Part shown: one piece after another, positions 11,701 through 20,345 of the stretch
Numbering within the stretch: the stretch's first letter is position 1
How the letters are laid out: each line of letters opens with the position of its first letter
NCBI GenBank assembly: GCA_030248215.1
Contig: JASANG010000957.1
Location: forward strand, 124,001-188,000
DNA from: Enoplolaimus lenunculus
Lineage: Eukaryota > Nematoda > Enoplea > Enoplida > Thoracostomopsidae
Reading direction: 5' to 3'
Length of the DNA: 64,000 bases
Notes under the pieces: model-generated
What the model was told of the DNA's origin: nothing
Databases searched by the model: none
Seen by the model: only the letters and a program-made list of their open reading frames with translations
Position numbers and translations under genes: made by a program

Positions 11701-13910
11701 CTTAGGCTTAGACTTAGGCTTAGGCTTAGGCATAGGAATATGCTCATTCTTACGCTTAGGCTTAGACTTAGGCTTAGGCTTAGGCATAGGAATATGCTCA
11801 TTCTTACGCTTAGGCTTAGACTTAGGCTTAGGCTTCGGCATAGGAATATGCTCATTCGTCCGCTTAGGCTTAGACTTAGGCTTAGGCTTAGCAATATGCT
11901 CGTAATACTGTTCCGCCCCTGTTGTTTACATTGGCCAAAATGTGTAAAGTGTTTTGTATTTTTGACACGTTTCCTAAACGTTGACAAACATTTTTGCCCG
12001 TTCGCTTCGACAAGGGCATCTTCGATTATTCGTTTTTTGAAATTGAAAACATGGCTAAACGATTTACGGTGAATTCAGTTCAAATTTGAGTAAAATAATT
12101 TGTGACAAAATGCTTTCGTTTGGAATTTTTGAAATAAAGTTTGCCAAAGTTGTTTATTTTGCTTTAGTTACCTGGTCCATCTGTTTCGTTGATCCTGTAT
12201 AGAAGACCACCAGTCGGTGAGTTTGTCATACATACTGAAAACAGAACACTGATATTAACGAAAAAATTTTATTCTTAATTTCTGACCCCAATTAAAATCC
12301 TTACAAAATTTAATAATATATTTTGTCCAATCATTATTAAAGATCTTTCATTATTTTCAGTATTAATTTAAACTAGTCAGCCGGTTTCGCACAATACGCA
12401 AAAGTTAGCGAATGCACAACAATCTGCATGCAAATTTGCTTTTCACAGAACAATCACGTTTTTGTTGTATTAACAAAATATTGTAAACAAACTTATGCTG
12501 GAAACGTTGCACAAAATACGTATATGGACAATCTCAGCTTTAAAATGCTATATATTGCCAATATCTGTTATTTTCAGCTTAAATGATTTCAGGTTTACAA
12601 TTTTGCATAAAATCTGAGTACTTTAGTGACCCGAATAAGAGGGGGGACTGATAACTATTTGGCCTCTCCAGAGGGTTCCCCCGCTGTTATTCGGTTACGG
12701 ACTGTTATTTATTTTGAACCCGCCTTTCGCCACCCTTCGTTACTGATATATATCCGCTGTTGCAACTATCCGTTGAATTGAACGTTTTTTGAGTTGTATC
12801 AAAAGCTTGAGCGATAATGCAAGGTTATACTTTGGAAAGCTACTTTCAAAATTTCCGTACACATTAAAATTCGAACACAAGTTTATTTTGTCCTGGAGTC
12901 ACTTATGCGCTACAATTAGGGATAATTGGCATTTATGGACAATAAAGTGGGTTAAGGGACTCTATCTGCTTACGGACTCTTATTAGAGATCCGGATTCCT
13001 ATTGATTGGGACGCAAAATTGGGACCCCCTCTAATTCGGGTCACTATAGTATTAACTGTGCTAAATTTTGTACACTCACCGTACACAGGTTTTAAGTTGC
13101 TTGCGCTATTTTTTTAACTGGTGATCGATGCTACACACATTTGAGAATACTGACTCCGCGCAATAAAGCCGAAAGCACAAATTTGAATCTCGAACCTGTT
13201 TGAGTAATCCAATTACTCAGAGTTCTAAATTAAATCTTATCAGCATTTACCAATAAACTTACCGAGTCACGATTGTCGTCGAGTTGGGTGTTGAATAATA
13301 TTTCGGTCTTAGATCTCTGACCCTTACGCTAACAATGGTAATGTACAAAATTTCATGATTGTACTCTCCAAAACGAAGCTTTTTTCTACTTTTTGGCTTA
13401 TTACAACCTTAAAAGCCTTCTGGTGCGCTCGTTTGGAAAATGTGGTCGGCCATGGCCGAACCGGCCAGACCTGCCGTACCGCCGCCAGCAGCATTGAAAG
13501 TAATAGAAGACGCCTACACAGTAAATTTTGAGTGAGTTGATTTTAACTCAGAATGAGTTCAGTCACTCAGTCTGAGTTAGGACTATCAGAACTTAGAATT
13601 CTCAGTTGATTCAATTCATTTTGAGCTAATGAATCAACTTACACATAGTCAACTCAACGTCAGACTGAGAATCAACTCAATTCAGAGTGAGTTAATGTTT
13701 ACAGATATTAATTCAGAAATAACTAACTCACTCGCCGAATTGATTAATCAACTCATTGAAATTTACAGTGTAATACTTACAAGCATTGGTTACTTGAGCC
13801 TGAGTTTTGTAATATGACAACAGACACATCACCGCAACAGCTGTCGCAAGCCAGATTTTGCCAGAATTCCATTGGATTACACCGCAGCCAGTTATTTTTG
13901 AGCATTTCAT
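2623..13910 (-). CDS. PCDH15: Protocadherin-15/Cad99C-like cadherin, 5' part (9 exons, continues off left edge)
   Basis: Exons (high to low): 13910-13781, 12234-12172, 10623-10481, 9560-9492, 7052-6963, 5171-5061, 4416-4303, 3289-3113, 2719-2623. Each has AG/GT borders and the phases agree, giving 331 codons so far. The product begins with a hydrophobic signal segment and then follows the order of vertebrate PCDH15 EC1 to EC3 (compared from memory). Matching landmarks are the short EC1 with a DRE motif, the QVRC segment, a DINDNGPTF linker, a SELVPVGQTIFTG strand, an LDYE motif, a DSNDQPPRF linker and a Cys-containing FLHPDC start of the next domain. The DxNDN, LDRE-like and DxD motifs are cadherin calcium ligands. 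PCDH15 and Cad99C are single-pass proteins of microvilli, stereocilia tips and apical membranes. The transmembrane and cytoplasmic parts are off the window. I recall no clear PCDH15 member among C. elegans cadherins. Family identity is confident; strict orthology is inferred. Confidence 0.9.
3113..3289 (-). CDS. PCDH15: PCDH15-like exon 8: EC2-EC3 linker and Cys-rich EC3 start
   Basis: A 177-bp phase-0 exon (TTTCAG/GTAAGT). It opens DNVGAFPGDRLTAQTTLEVQ, passes the linker VLDSNDQPPRF, then FLHPDC, RPCSNVLYETRVQAG. The paired Cys after the linker is a PCDH15-specific feature of EC3 rather than of cadherins in general. Confidence 0.9.
3510..3656. repeat. Family F repeat
   Basis: ATTCAACCTTGCCTGTAAGT, CCCTTGTATGCCCCTACTGA and GTGATCTGGCTAAGGG, shared by several copies. 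Confidence 0.55.
3856..3952. repeat. Family F repeat, partial, reverse
   Basis: GCCCGTTGCCAGGTCACCTT, a G-run, then GCAAGCAATGTTGAAAATTT. It abuts the family N element, which inserted in it. Confidence 0.5.
3958..4220. mobile_element. Family N: TTAA-flanked MITE with tRNA-like segment
   Basis: 263 bp between TTAA copies (3954-3957, 4221-4224). Ends CCCTTTCACTCATAG and (reversed) CCCTTTCTCACATGA. The right half contains a tRNA-like stretch. TTAA plus CCC ends suggest piggyBac-type mobilisation, but the ends differ from the piggyBac at 36.6 kb. Confidence 0.8.
4105..4180 (+). other. tRNA-like sequence inside a family N element
   Basis: TAGCTCAGTGG (4115-4125) fits the Pol III A box and GATCGAATC (4159-4167) fits the B box GWTCRANNC at normal spacing. 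Flanking TCAAGCT and ACCTTGA could pair imperfectly. Stems are too poor for a working tRNA call. The second copy at 34.3 kb keeps both boxes. Confidence 0.5.
4303..4416 (-). CDS. PCDH15: PCDH15-like exon 7: EC2 second half
   Basis: A 114-bp phase-0 exon (TTTTTTAG/GTAAGG). It encodes FFAIPDPSSGFVVLRQQLDY and then ETTQNYRLVIAAI, the classic 'F.i...sG.v.l...LDyE....y.l.i.A' block. Confidence 0.9.
4550..4865. mobile_element. Family F palindromic element
   Basis: GGGCCCGTATCGAAGGGGGG with CAACCTTGCTTGTAAGTGTG on the left; GGCCCGTAGCCAGC and CAAGCAACGTTGAAAATTTT in the reverse sense on the right. Confidence 0.6.
5061..5171 (-). CDS. PCDH15: PCDH15-like exon 6: EC2 first half
   Basis: A 111-bp phase-0 exon. 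It contains VGQTIFTGISVIDNDATAPN and then NQVEYQIVPGV, the cadherin 'G..i..i.v.D.D...N..i.Y.i' pattern. The acceptor could be TTTTAG or the TTAG four bases further in; the first keeps phase 0. Donor is GTGAGT. Confidence 0.88.
5282..5729. mobile_element. Family A MITE
   Basis: Full length, TA on both sides. CTGTGGTGACCCGAATAAGA and CTGTAGTGACCCGAATAAGA (reversed). The TA duplication and inverted ends suggest mobilisation by a Tc1/mariner/pogo-type transposase. Confidence 0.9.
5738..5825. repeat. GTCG-rich short repeat
   Basis: GCGACATATTGTCACGTCAG and GACGAAATGTCG words. Related sequence lies near 2.78-2.95 kb and 14.21-14.28 kb. Confidence 0.4.
5925..6170. repeat. hAT-like remnant with TTCCGT words
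   Basis: CAGGGTGTAACCGGATATCC, then repeated TTTCCGTTTC. Interior blocks (AATCACGTTTATATCTGGCA, TGCTGCAATTGTTCGA) recur at 51.1 and 53.9 kb. It ends near TTCGGTGCATGCGCC. Confidence 0.5.
6422..6500 (+). mobile_element. Element I: Helitron-like 5' fragment
   Basis: TCTATATATTAAAGCTGGAA, then CACATACGTATTTTGGGCAA and CGTTCCA. Same 5' half as at 49.5 kb; the hairpin end is absent. Confidence 0.55.
6963..7052 (-). CDS. PCDH15: PCDH15-like exon 5: EC1-EC2 linker
   Basis: A 90-bp phase-0 exon (TTTTCAG/GTAAGA). It carries FVDDINDNGPTFQKTPYF followed by VQVSE: the DxNDNxPxF calcium linker and the first strand of EC2. The next exon continues directly with LVPVGQTIFTG. Confidence 0.9.
7158..7690. mobile_element. 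Family F element pair with inverted arms, cadherin intron 4
   Basis: Left arm 7158-7325 (GCCTTGCTTGTAAGTTACC, GTGAGCTGGCTACGGGCC). Right arm 7545-7680 in reverse (CAAGCAAGGTTGAAAATTTT, GGCTACG). Confidence 0.6.
7715..8050. repeat. CCTTACAATTTTT-type repeat with GC-rich ends
   Basis: CCCCCCATCAGAAATTTATT at left, CCCCCCTTCAGAAATTTCTG and GGATCCGCCGCTGGC at right. In between, three imperfect units read '(A)CCTT(A/G)CAATTTTT.CC.CA.AA'. Related ends occur near 18.66-18.78 kb and 55.01 kb. Confidence 0.5.
8166..8611. mobile_element. Family E hAT-like element with CCGGAA hexamers
   Basis: 446 bp. Exact 8-bp duplication GGAACCTT at 8158-8165 and 8612-8619. Ends CAGCGTGCAACCGGAATTAC and (reversed) CAGGGTGCAACCGGAATTCC. 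CCGGAA hexamers extend inward from both ends. In cadherin intron 4. Confidence 0.9.
8997..9354. repeat. GC-rich 20-bp satellite, about 17 copies
   Basis: Unit GGATGCCGCCGGACGCTACC, nearly perfect in the middle and looser at the left edge. At 20 bp, not a multiple of three, all three plus-strand frames stay open and read variants of the same 20-residue peptide. It is far richer in GC than its surroundings. In cadherin intron 4. Confidence 0.95.
9492..9560 (-). CDS. PCDH15: PCDH15-like exon 4: EC1 strand with conserved Cys
   Basis: A 69-bp phase-0 exon (TTTCAG/GTAAGG) encoding 23 residues including LSLQVRCNYEDQG. It aligns with the 'VVQVQC' stretch of vertebrate PCDH15, whose Cys pairs with the one near the N-terminus. 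Confidence 0.83.
9605..9813. mobile_element. Family D element with TTAGGC array
   Basis: Ends GGCCCATGTTTAGAACAGGG and (reversed) GGCCCATGCAAAGAACAGGG. Flanks AAAGGTTC and AAAGTTTC form an 8-bp duplication (7/8). The interior has TTAGGC, TTACGC and TTAAGC variants. It lies in cadherin intron 3, just above exon 4. Confidence 0.85.
9928..10190. mobile_element. Element H, truncated copy
   Basis: Begins TGCACGGTTCACGTTATAAC and follows the left half of the 36.2-kb copy (CACGATTTGTCACTATTA, ATCATATGGCATTC, CCTGAATGTCCTGT). The right half is missing. Confidence 0.7.
10481..10623 (-). CDS. PCDH15: PCDH15-like exon 3: core of cadherin repeat 1
   Basis: A 143-bp exon ending in LLIDRPIDRE before GTAAGC. 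The DRE end corresponds to the LDRE/LDRD calcium motif of EC1. The upstream codon is completed as Val (GPVLPNLILDMS). The downstream junction is phase 0. Confidence 0.85.
10698..11207. mobile_element. Family D element with long telomere-type array
   Basis: The left end is eroded (ATGTATAGAAACAGGGCCGG); the right end is intact (CTGTTCCATACATGGGCC). About 400 bp of CCTAAGCCTAAGC-type repeats with a higher-order unit including GCGTAAGAATGAGC. The long open frames here come from this repeat and are not genes. Confidence 0.85.
11354..11936. mobile_element. Family D element with eight higher-order telomere-type units
   Basis: Ends resemble GGGCATATATAAAGATCAGG and (reversed) GGCCAATGTAAACAACAGGG. 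Inside, a 54-60 bp unit is repeated about eight times. Each has 'ATAGGAATATGCTCATTCTT' plus three to four TTAGGC/TTAGAC hexamers. Unit-to-unit identity is high, so expansion is recent. Confidence 0.85.
12172..12234 (-). CDS. PCDH15: PCDH15-like exon 2: start of cadherin repeat 1
   Basis: A 63-bp exon between TTTTCAG and GTAACT. It encodes CMTNSPTGGLLYRINETDGP, with the single Cys and the 'GG...I.E..GP' pattern that opens EC1 in PCDH15. Phase 1 on both sides. Confidence 0.82.
12373..12560 (-). mobile_element. Element I: Helitron-like copy in cadherin intron 2
   Basis: Reversed orientation: CTAG at 12373-12376, hairpin TTTGCGTATTGTGCGAAA just above it, and the GGAAACGTTGCACAAAATAC segment toward 12,500. 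Diverged at its 5' end. Confidence 0.55.
12621..13049. mobile_element. Family A MITE
   Basis: TA-flanked, CTTTAGTGACCCGAATAAGA at left and CTATAGTGACCCGAATTAGA reversed at right. In cadherin intron 1. Confidence 0.88.
13517..13770. mobile_element. Family B MITE ten bases inside cadherin intron 1
   Basis: About 254 bp. Ends CACAGTAAATTTTGAGTGAG and (reversed) CACTGTAAATTTCAATGAGT, TA on both sides. Its edge lies ten bases from the exon 1 border. The family is built of AACTCA/TGAGTT words in both orientations and folds on itself. Confidence 0.9.
13781..13910 (-). CDS. PCDH15: PCDH15-like exon 1: start codon and signal peptide
   Basis: ATG at 13910. Residues 1-43 contain a basic and polar start, then the hydrophobic run IWLATAVAVMCLLSYY (about 19-34), followed by KTQAQ as a likely signal-peptidase region. 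Donor GTAAGT follows at 13780, phase 1. The next exon completes the split codon as Leu. No splice acceptor lies directly before the ATG, so this may be the true first exon. Confidence 0.85.
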
Positions 13911-14416
13911 GGTGAATAAGTGAAGAATTAACGAAATTTGGTTAATTTTTGCATATTTGAATATTATATATTTATTAATTATTCATAATTTTAACGAATT
14001 GTCATCTGGTTACTGTAAAATATAATTGAAACAGGTGCAGTAAGCATGCAGGGCGCGCCGATTTTTAGGACCACAGACGTCCTGGTTCTGTAAATTTGAC
14101 TTTGTCCAGAAATAGGTTTGATGTGAAATATGGGCATAATTTGCTAATAACACATGTAAGCAATATGGCATTTACCTGCATATATTTACGTGTTTTGTAG
14201 AAACTGCTATTCACTCGACAACTCGTCGACCGACAACTTGTATTCCGAAATTTCATCAACTCGACATTTTGTCACCCATCATTATACTTAGGCTTACTCT
14301 TACCCTTACGATTATGATTAGATTTTTTCATAGGCTTAAGGATAATGTTGTGCAACCTGTTGTTTGGTGACGAATTGACGTAGATTTGTGCAAACAACGT
14401 ATATATAGCAAAGGTA

Positions 14417-14844
14417 CTGTAGTGACCCGAATAAGAGGGGGACTGATATTTATTTGGCCTCTGCGGAGGGTGCCCCCTTGTTATTTGGTTACGGACTGTT
14501 ATTTATTTTTAACCCACGCTCTGCCGCCCTTCTTTACTGATATATATCCGGTACTGCAATTATCGGTTGAATTAAACGTTTATTTGTCTTGTGTCAATAG
14601 CTTGAGCGATAATACAAGGATATACTTAGGAATGTACTTTCAAAATTTAAGTACGCTTTAAAGTTTCGAACTCAAATTGTTTGGTCCTGGAGTCATTTAT
14701 GCGCTACCATTAGGGTTAATTGACATTTATGGACTCTAATTAGGGTTTAGGGACTCTTATTAGGGATACGGACTCCAATTGATTCGGACTCAAAATGGGG
14801 ACCCCCTCTTAATACCCCTCCTCCTCTTATTCGGGTCAATACAG
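14417..14844. mobile_element. Family A MITE, upstream of the cadherin gene
   Basis: TA-flanked full copy about 500 bases upstream of the cadherin start. CTGTAGTGACCCGAATAAGA at left. Confidence 0.9.
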
Positions 14845-16000
14845 TATACAATCCTGTCATCACAAAATCCCAGCGTCCCGACTGTAAACTGATAGTTTTT
14901 TTTGTGGAATTTTGGGATTGCGGAATTTTGTCAGTCCAGTGTTATTCATCGCAACCAATTTTAAGATTCTATGCAATCTCGAAAAAGTGGTCAACCTTCG
15001 ACCATTAGCCGGAAATCCCAAAATCCTAATTGCTACGTCAAAATCTTACATGGGAAGGTAGGATTTTAGAACAGCAGTGAAGTTAATATAGGCCAGTTAA
15101 GAAATATACTAAAATTAGCACATTACTGTCTGTAATAGCTTGCGGAAATGAGCTTATGGCTAATCCAGTTTCTCTGTACGCCGCTGTATTACACTAATCC
15201 GAGATAGCTTTATGAATGAATATCTTCGAGTAATACTACAATTATGTCTAGGAAATTTTATAACGAGCTCAAAACCTAGAAACGACCGCGAGTACGCTTT
15301 GATACTTTGCAAAGGCCGTACACAAATTAAACTGGATGATGCATAAAAACGATTAAGGTTTTCACTGTTAATTTTTCAACTTGAATTTGGTTATTTAAAT
15401 TCAATTACAAAAATTTGCTAATTTTTGTTCAGTTCGCTGGCTTATTTTCAAGCTGGGCAAAAGTTTAGCCCAAACCGATTCTTTTAGGCCAAATTGAAAC
15501 TTTCGGACATGAGCTGATGAACGCGCCGGCACCAACTTGTTCTGTGAGTCCTGAAGGAACCCGGGTTATTTCGATTTCCAGGCATCACGGATGCCGGTGA
15601 CCGTAATAGAACATAAACTTATCGATGTCTCTTCAAATCCAACGAGTTTCAATGTATTAAAATTACTGTTTGCTACTCAACGAGCATTCAAAATTTCAAA
15701 AATACTAAATTTAAACTAGCGAATGAGTCAAAGTTTTAAATTTTTAAAACATTTAAATCCAAGACCGCATCGGCAAGGAGTGACGCAAAACGGGCGGTGC
15801 CCTTGAGGACATCTTACCCCCGCTTTGTGGCGGAAAATTCATTCTTCAGGGATAAAAAAGTTCTATCAGGAAAAAATTTTCTCAAATCAAAAAGTTCGTA
15901 TACGTCTTTGCTAGCAATTTCTGGTTTACAACGGTTTTTTTGTAAGTTTTTTTCAACAATAATATTTCCGTTGAGATTATTGCGAGCATATTTTTAGGGT
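14845..16000. other. No gene seen
   Basis: Upstream of the cadherin gene. Mixed AT-rich sequence without convincing coding signal or a repeat I could define. Confidence 0.5.
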
Positions 16001-16011
16001 ATTGTACGAGT

Positions 16012-16160
16012 GGCCCATGTATAGAACACGGCCGGAACAGCAGTATAAGCATATTCCTAAGCCCAAGCCTAAAGCCTAAGCAAAAATATTAGTCTAAAGC
16101 CTAAACTGACTCTATTATAGCCCCTCCGAAAACGTTCCGGCCGTGTTCTATACATGGGCC
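16012..16160. mobile_element. Family D element, compact copy with perfect 8-bp duplication
   Basis: 149 bp. Ends GGCCCATGTATAGAACACGG on both sides (right one reversed) and flanks GTACGAGT/GTACGAGT exactly. Only about four hexamers remain inside. The clearest structural reference for the family. Confidence 0.93.
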
Positions 16161-16415
16161 GTACGAGTGATAGGTATTTTATAAACCGGAAATGATAAAA
16201 TAAAATATTTAAAATTCAGTTCACAAAACATCGCAAAATTTAAGTTTCAAAAAAAGTTCAAAATACTGCATTGCAATTAAAATTATGCAACAGCTGTGAC
16301 TCATATTGCAGTCATGGGGGTATTGTATACAAGTCCGTCAGACAAATTCTTCGGCCTTTGTTATCAGTTCATTTGTTATCAATTCAAATAATGGGTGTAT
16401 CATGTGTGCACGGTA

Positions 16416-16667
16416 CACTGTAAATTTCAGCGAGTTAATTTTAATTCAGAATGAGTTGAATCGCTCAGTCTGAGTTAGGACTATCAGAACTCAGAAGTTT
16501 GAGTTGAATCAGATCATCGTGAATTAATTGATCAACTCACTATGAGTCAACTCAACTCAAAGTGGGAATCAACTCAACTCAGAGTGAGTCAATGTTTACT
16601 GGTATTAATTCAGAAATAACCAACTCGCTAAATGAATTGATCAATCAACTCATTGAAATTTACAGTG
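16416..16667. mobile_element. Family B MITE
   Basis: TA-flanked; CACTGTAAATTTCAGCGAGT at left and CACTGTAAATTTCAATGAGT reversed at right. Confidence 0.9.
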
Positions 16668-17000
16668 TATACATAAGCAAAGCAAAATAATGCCGCACGC
16701 AAATAAAAGTTGGTCAGCCTGCGCCATCCCGCAAGGAATGTTTTTAATGCTGTTCCTTACGGCCCCGTGGGAACCCCACGGAAAACTCTTTCACCAATTG
16801 CACCACGTGCGTGAAAAATATTTTCCGCTAAATTTCGAGCTAAAAATTCCAAAACCGAAAGAAATTTTCCAAATTCGGGTTCCAACGGTATACCGAACAG
16901 GGTACATTGTGTAATGGTTTCATTTATGTTCGGGCCATTCAAACGGAATAAACAACAGTTTTCCACCTAAAATATCAATTAAAGTTCACCCTCAGGGTAT

Positions 17001-17263
17001 CACTGTAAATTTCAGTTAGTTGATCTTAACTCAGAATGAGTTGAACCTACTCAGAAGTCTGAACTGTGAATTAGGTCTTTCAGATTTCAGAATTCTGAAT
17101 TGATTGAACTCAGTCTGAGTTAATTAATCAAACTCATCCAGAGTCATCTCAACTCAGAACAAAAATCAGCTCAACTCAGAGTGAATTAATGTTTACTGGT
17201 ATTAATCCAGAAATAGTCAACTTGCTAGCTAGAATTGATCAATCAACTCATTGAAATTTAGTG
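17001..17263. mobile_element. Family B MITE, diverged
   Basis: CACTGTAAATTTCAGTTAGT at left; the right end has lost part of TTTACAGTG. Confidence 0.82.
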
Positions 17264-17504
17264 TATTGCTAATTTTTTCCTGTTCATAAAACAACTACAA
17301 GTGCTCAGAGGGTCAACACAGACACTACTTAAGAAATCATTTAAAATTTGATATTTTTAGACAATCAGAATTTCTAGGAGTAGTTTAAAAAATCAAAACT
17401 TGAACCGAACAAATATTACACAACGCAGAAACATTGCAAACACATTGTCAATATTTTAAACTTAATTTTTAAGCTAAAATTGAAAAAAAAAACAATTGAA
17501 TATT

Positions 17505-17699
17505 AGGGCAAATGTTACTTTAAGGGACGTAACACTAGATTAAGCGTATTCCTAAGCCTAAGTCTTTAAGCCTAAGCGTTGCAAAAATGTGTTCCTAAGC
17601 CTAAGCCTAAGCCTAAGCAAAAAAATGTAATCTAGTATCTAAACCTACTCTTTTGTTGACCCACCAGAAACCTAGACGCCCCTTAAAGTAACATGGGCC
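17505..17699. mobile_element. Family D element, subfamily with TTACTTTAAGG ends
   Basis: Right end reversed reads GGCCCATGTTACTTTAAGGG; the left is GGGCAAATGTTACTTTAAGG. Interior CCTAAGCC repeats. Flanks AATATTA/AATAGTA are roughly duplicated. Confidence 0.8.
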
Positions 17700-18146
17700 A
17701 ATAGTAGAATAGCTTCGCCTTTATAGACGCTCGTATAAACACGGACTCGCGTTGTTGGAAACCGTTTTGATTGCATAAGCCAGTTGCCAAGGGCGCAGTC
17801 AAAAAGTCAGTCCATAAAACCGTGTATGAAAGTAAATTTTGACGCCTGTCTCTCGTATACAGAAGTTAATCGAAAGTTTTACTTTTAAATATTGTTTCAG
17901 AAATTTCAAATGGACATATATTCCAGCTATCTCGTGCCTTGTATACTCTACTGACTGACGTATCACTACACTATTAAGGCAATAGAGTTTACATTTTATG
18001 CAGTTCACCTATCTGTTTCAAGCCGACTGCTACTTAAAACTTTAAGAAACGACTTTAATTGAGAAATATTAATATATAGTTTTTCACTAAACTCATCGTT
18101 CTGTAGTTAGTTTTAGGGGTTTCAGTGCAAAAATGTGTTGAATATC

Positions 18147-18353
18147 GGTCAATGTAAAGATCAGGGGCGGATCGTTTTTCTGTGTGACTGCAATAGAGTA
18201 AGATTAAGCTTTAGACGATGTTTATTGCTTGACTTAGGCTAGGTTTACGCTTAGGTATAAAAATATGCTCGTTCCATAGCATAGGCTTAGGCGTAGGCTT
18301 AGGCTTAGGGATATGCTTATAATACTGTTCCGCCACTGTTCGTTACATTAGCC
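18147..18353. mobile_element. Family D element
   Basis: GGTCAATGTAAAGATCAGGG at left; the right, reversed, is GGCTAATGTAACGAACAGTG. Interior TTAGGC/TTAGGCG variants. Duplication not recognisable. Confidence 0.75.
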
Positions 18354-18395
18354 GAACAAACGAAAAATACTTCATTCGTTGTAGGCTATAATCAA

Positions 18396-18515
18396 TCTAT
18401 ATTAGTAAAACTGGAACGTTGTACATACGTATTTTGGGCAGAGTTCCAGCATTTGTAGTGAATGTTTCATATATAAACAAAATGCACATACATGCAAATT
18501 AGAACACATTCTTAA
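18396..18515 (+). mobile_element. Element I: Helitron-like 5' fragment
   Basis: TCTATATTAGTAAAACTGGA, then ACATACGTATTTTGGGCAGA and GTTCCAGCA. Diverged 5' half. Confidence 0.5.
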
Positions 18516-18861
18516 TAAGTTTTGTGAGGAATATTTGTGGGTTGCAAATTTGGTAACTACTTCTTTATATGTCTCGTGTTATGTCTATTCAAGTCAGTAG
18601 CATAAAAAATTATTTTTGCACAGAATATTAATTTTTGTTTTTGCACTATCTATTGACAGAGGCGGGTCCGCAAATTTCAAACGGGGGGCGGGCTGGCAAA
18701 TGTTATGAAACGCAAATATTGCAAAATAGAGACTTTATCAATTTGTCATCAAAAAATTTTCTGACGGTGGAAAACATCACAGATTTCTAGAAACGTTTCA
18801 ATACTGAATTTCAATATATCGACTGGATTCTTGAGGATAAACATGACTTTGAACTTAGTAG

Positions 18862-19175
18862 TAGCAAGAGTGGACGATGCATACTAACAAGAGCATGCAC
18901 CTGGGTATATTCGGTGTAGACAATAATGTATCCGGCACGTGTTGCGTTTTTGGTCTGCCCCCCCCTTTATTTAGAGGGGTACAACCTATCTGATCCATGA
19001 CTCTTTATCTATGCTCCAACAAAATGCTCCGATTATAATTTAATTTTTGGTTATTGCATGTGACAGCAACCCCCTGTAAACAAGGGGGTCGGCCAAAAAC
19101 GCAACGCCCGGTGGTACATTTTGTACCATGCGGAACCCAATGAGTTGCACACTCGTGTATCAGGCACTCTTTGTA
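18862..19175. mobile_element. Family G palindromic element
   Basis: GCAAGAGTGGACGATGCATA, then CGTGTTGCGTTTTTGGTCTG, mirrored by GGCCAAAAACGCAACGCCCG and GTTGCACACTCGTG. It contains C/G runs around an A/T loop. Confidence 0.65.
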
Positions 19176-19490
19176 GTAGAAAGTGAGGATAATGCTCTTA
19201 TAACAAGAGTGTGTAACTGGTTGCATTCTGTGTACAAAAAAGTTACTCAGCGCATGTTGCGTTTTTGTCCTGCTCCCGCTTATATAAAGGAGGGTACAAA
19301 TTGTGCGAACCATGGCACTGTACGTATACGGCATCAAAAATACTCCGTTTATAGCTTAATTTAGGGGTATTGCATGTTAATCGACCCCTCAAAATAGTTT
19401 GGGTACGGCGAAAACGCAACGCCTGCTGATACACTGTGTACCATGCATCTCTGAGATAGTTGCAGACTTTTGTTTATTATCCGCTTTTAG
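19176..19490. mobile_element. Family G palindromic element, tandem neighbour
   Basis: Same order as the preceding copy: ACAAGAGTGTGTAACTGGTT, CATGTTGCGTTTTTGTCCTG, mirrored by GGCGAAAACGCAACGCCTGC. Head-to-tail with it. Confidence 0.65.
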
Positions 19491-19576
19491 TAGTACAAAG
19501 GGCGAAAGATGTGTGGAAGCACCAAAGAAAATTGCCAAACCTACTACCGACTAATGTCGCTGATTCGTTCAAAACA

Positions 19577-19759
19577 CGGGCCAATGTATACAACAGTATC
19601 GTAACAGTAGTATAAGCATATTAGCCGAATTCTAAGTGTATGAATACGCTTATATCTAAGCCTAAACCAAAGCCAACGCAAAAATAATTACTCTAAAGGT
19701 TAAGCTTACTCTATAAAGTCCCGCAGAAAAACGTTGCGCCCCTGATCTTTACATGCGCC
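19577..19759. mobile_element. Family D element
   Basis: GGGCCAATGTATACAACAGT at left; the right, reversed, is GGCGCATGTAAAGATCAGGG. A few CCTAAGC-type hexamers. Confidence 0.75.
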
Positions 19760-20300
19760 GAAAAACGTACAGCAGCGAGTAGTGTCATTAAAAATAACAC
19801 TCAAACATAACAAACATTTTAAAAACTTCATAGTTGTAACACTGCAGGACAGAGGTTATAGTAAAATTATTAAACGAATATATTTGAACTGAAATTGAAA
19901 TAACTATTTTTTCAATGAATTTCACTGCTCATTCTATAGCTCAGTCGAGCTGAGTCGATGCCAGTGATGTATTTAGGATTTAGTTTCAAGAGGGTTTAAA
20001 CTTCAACTATTAAACTTTAAAATCTAAAATAATTATATATTCTAAATTTTACCAAAAATTACCACGACTGATTGATTTATCAATTCCGCTACCCTGTATA
20101 CAACCCTTGATTATTCGATCCAAAGTTCAAAATTGAACAAAAGCAAAATATTTTAGTAAAAAAATTGCAGAATTTTTACATTCGTGTTCCAATTTATGAT
20201 TTTTTTAAAATTGCAAATTTCCGCCTAACGGATAGTTTTCAGTTTAACTTTCAAACTGATTTCGGCAGCCGATTCAGTTTAAGCAAACACACACATTCAA
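19760..20300. other. No gene seen
   Basis: AT-rich, no supported frame or repeat border. Confidence 0.5.
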
Positions 20301-20302
20301 AA

Positions 20303-20345
20303 AGTTACCTGGTGTACGCATGATATTGTGGAACTTGCGTGTGAG
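20303..20345. repeat. Solo end of the 60.9-kb palindromic element
   Basis: CTGGTGTACGCATGATATTG then TGGAA, as at 61.06 kb. Confidence 0.55.

Noticed and set aside
10698-11936. Long Leu/Arg-, Lys/Pro- and Ser/Leu-rich open frames on both strands
   Set aside because: All are translations of the TTAGGC-type arrays; peptide repeats follow the DNA unit and no start or splice context supports a gene.
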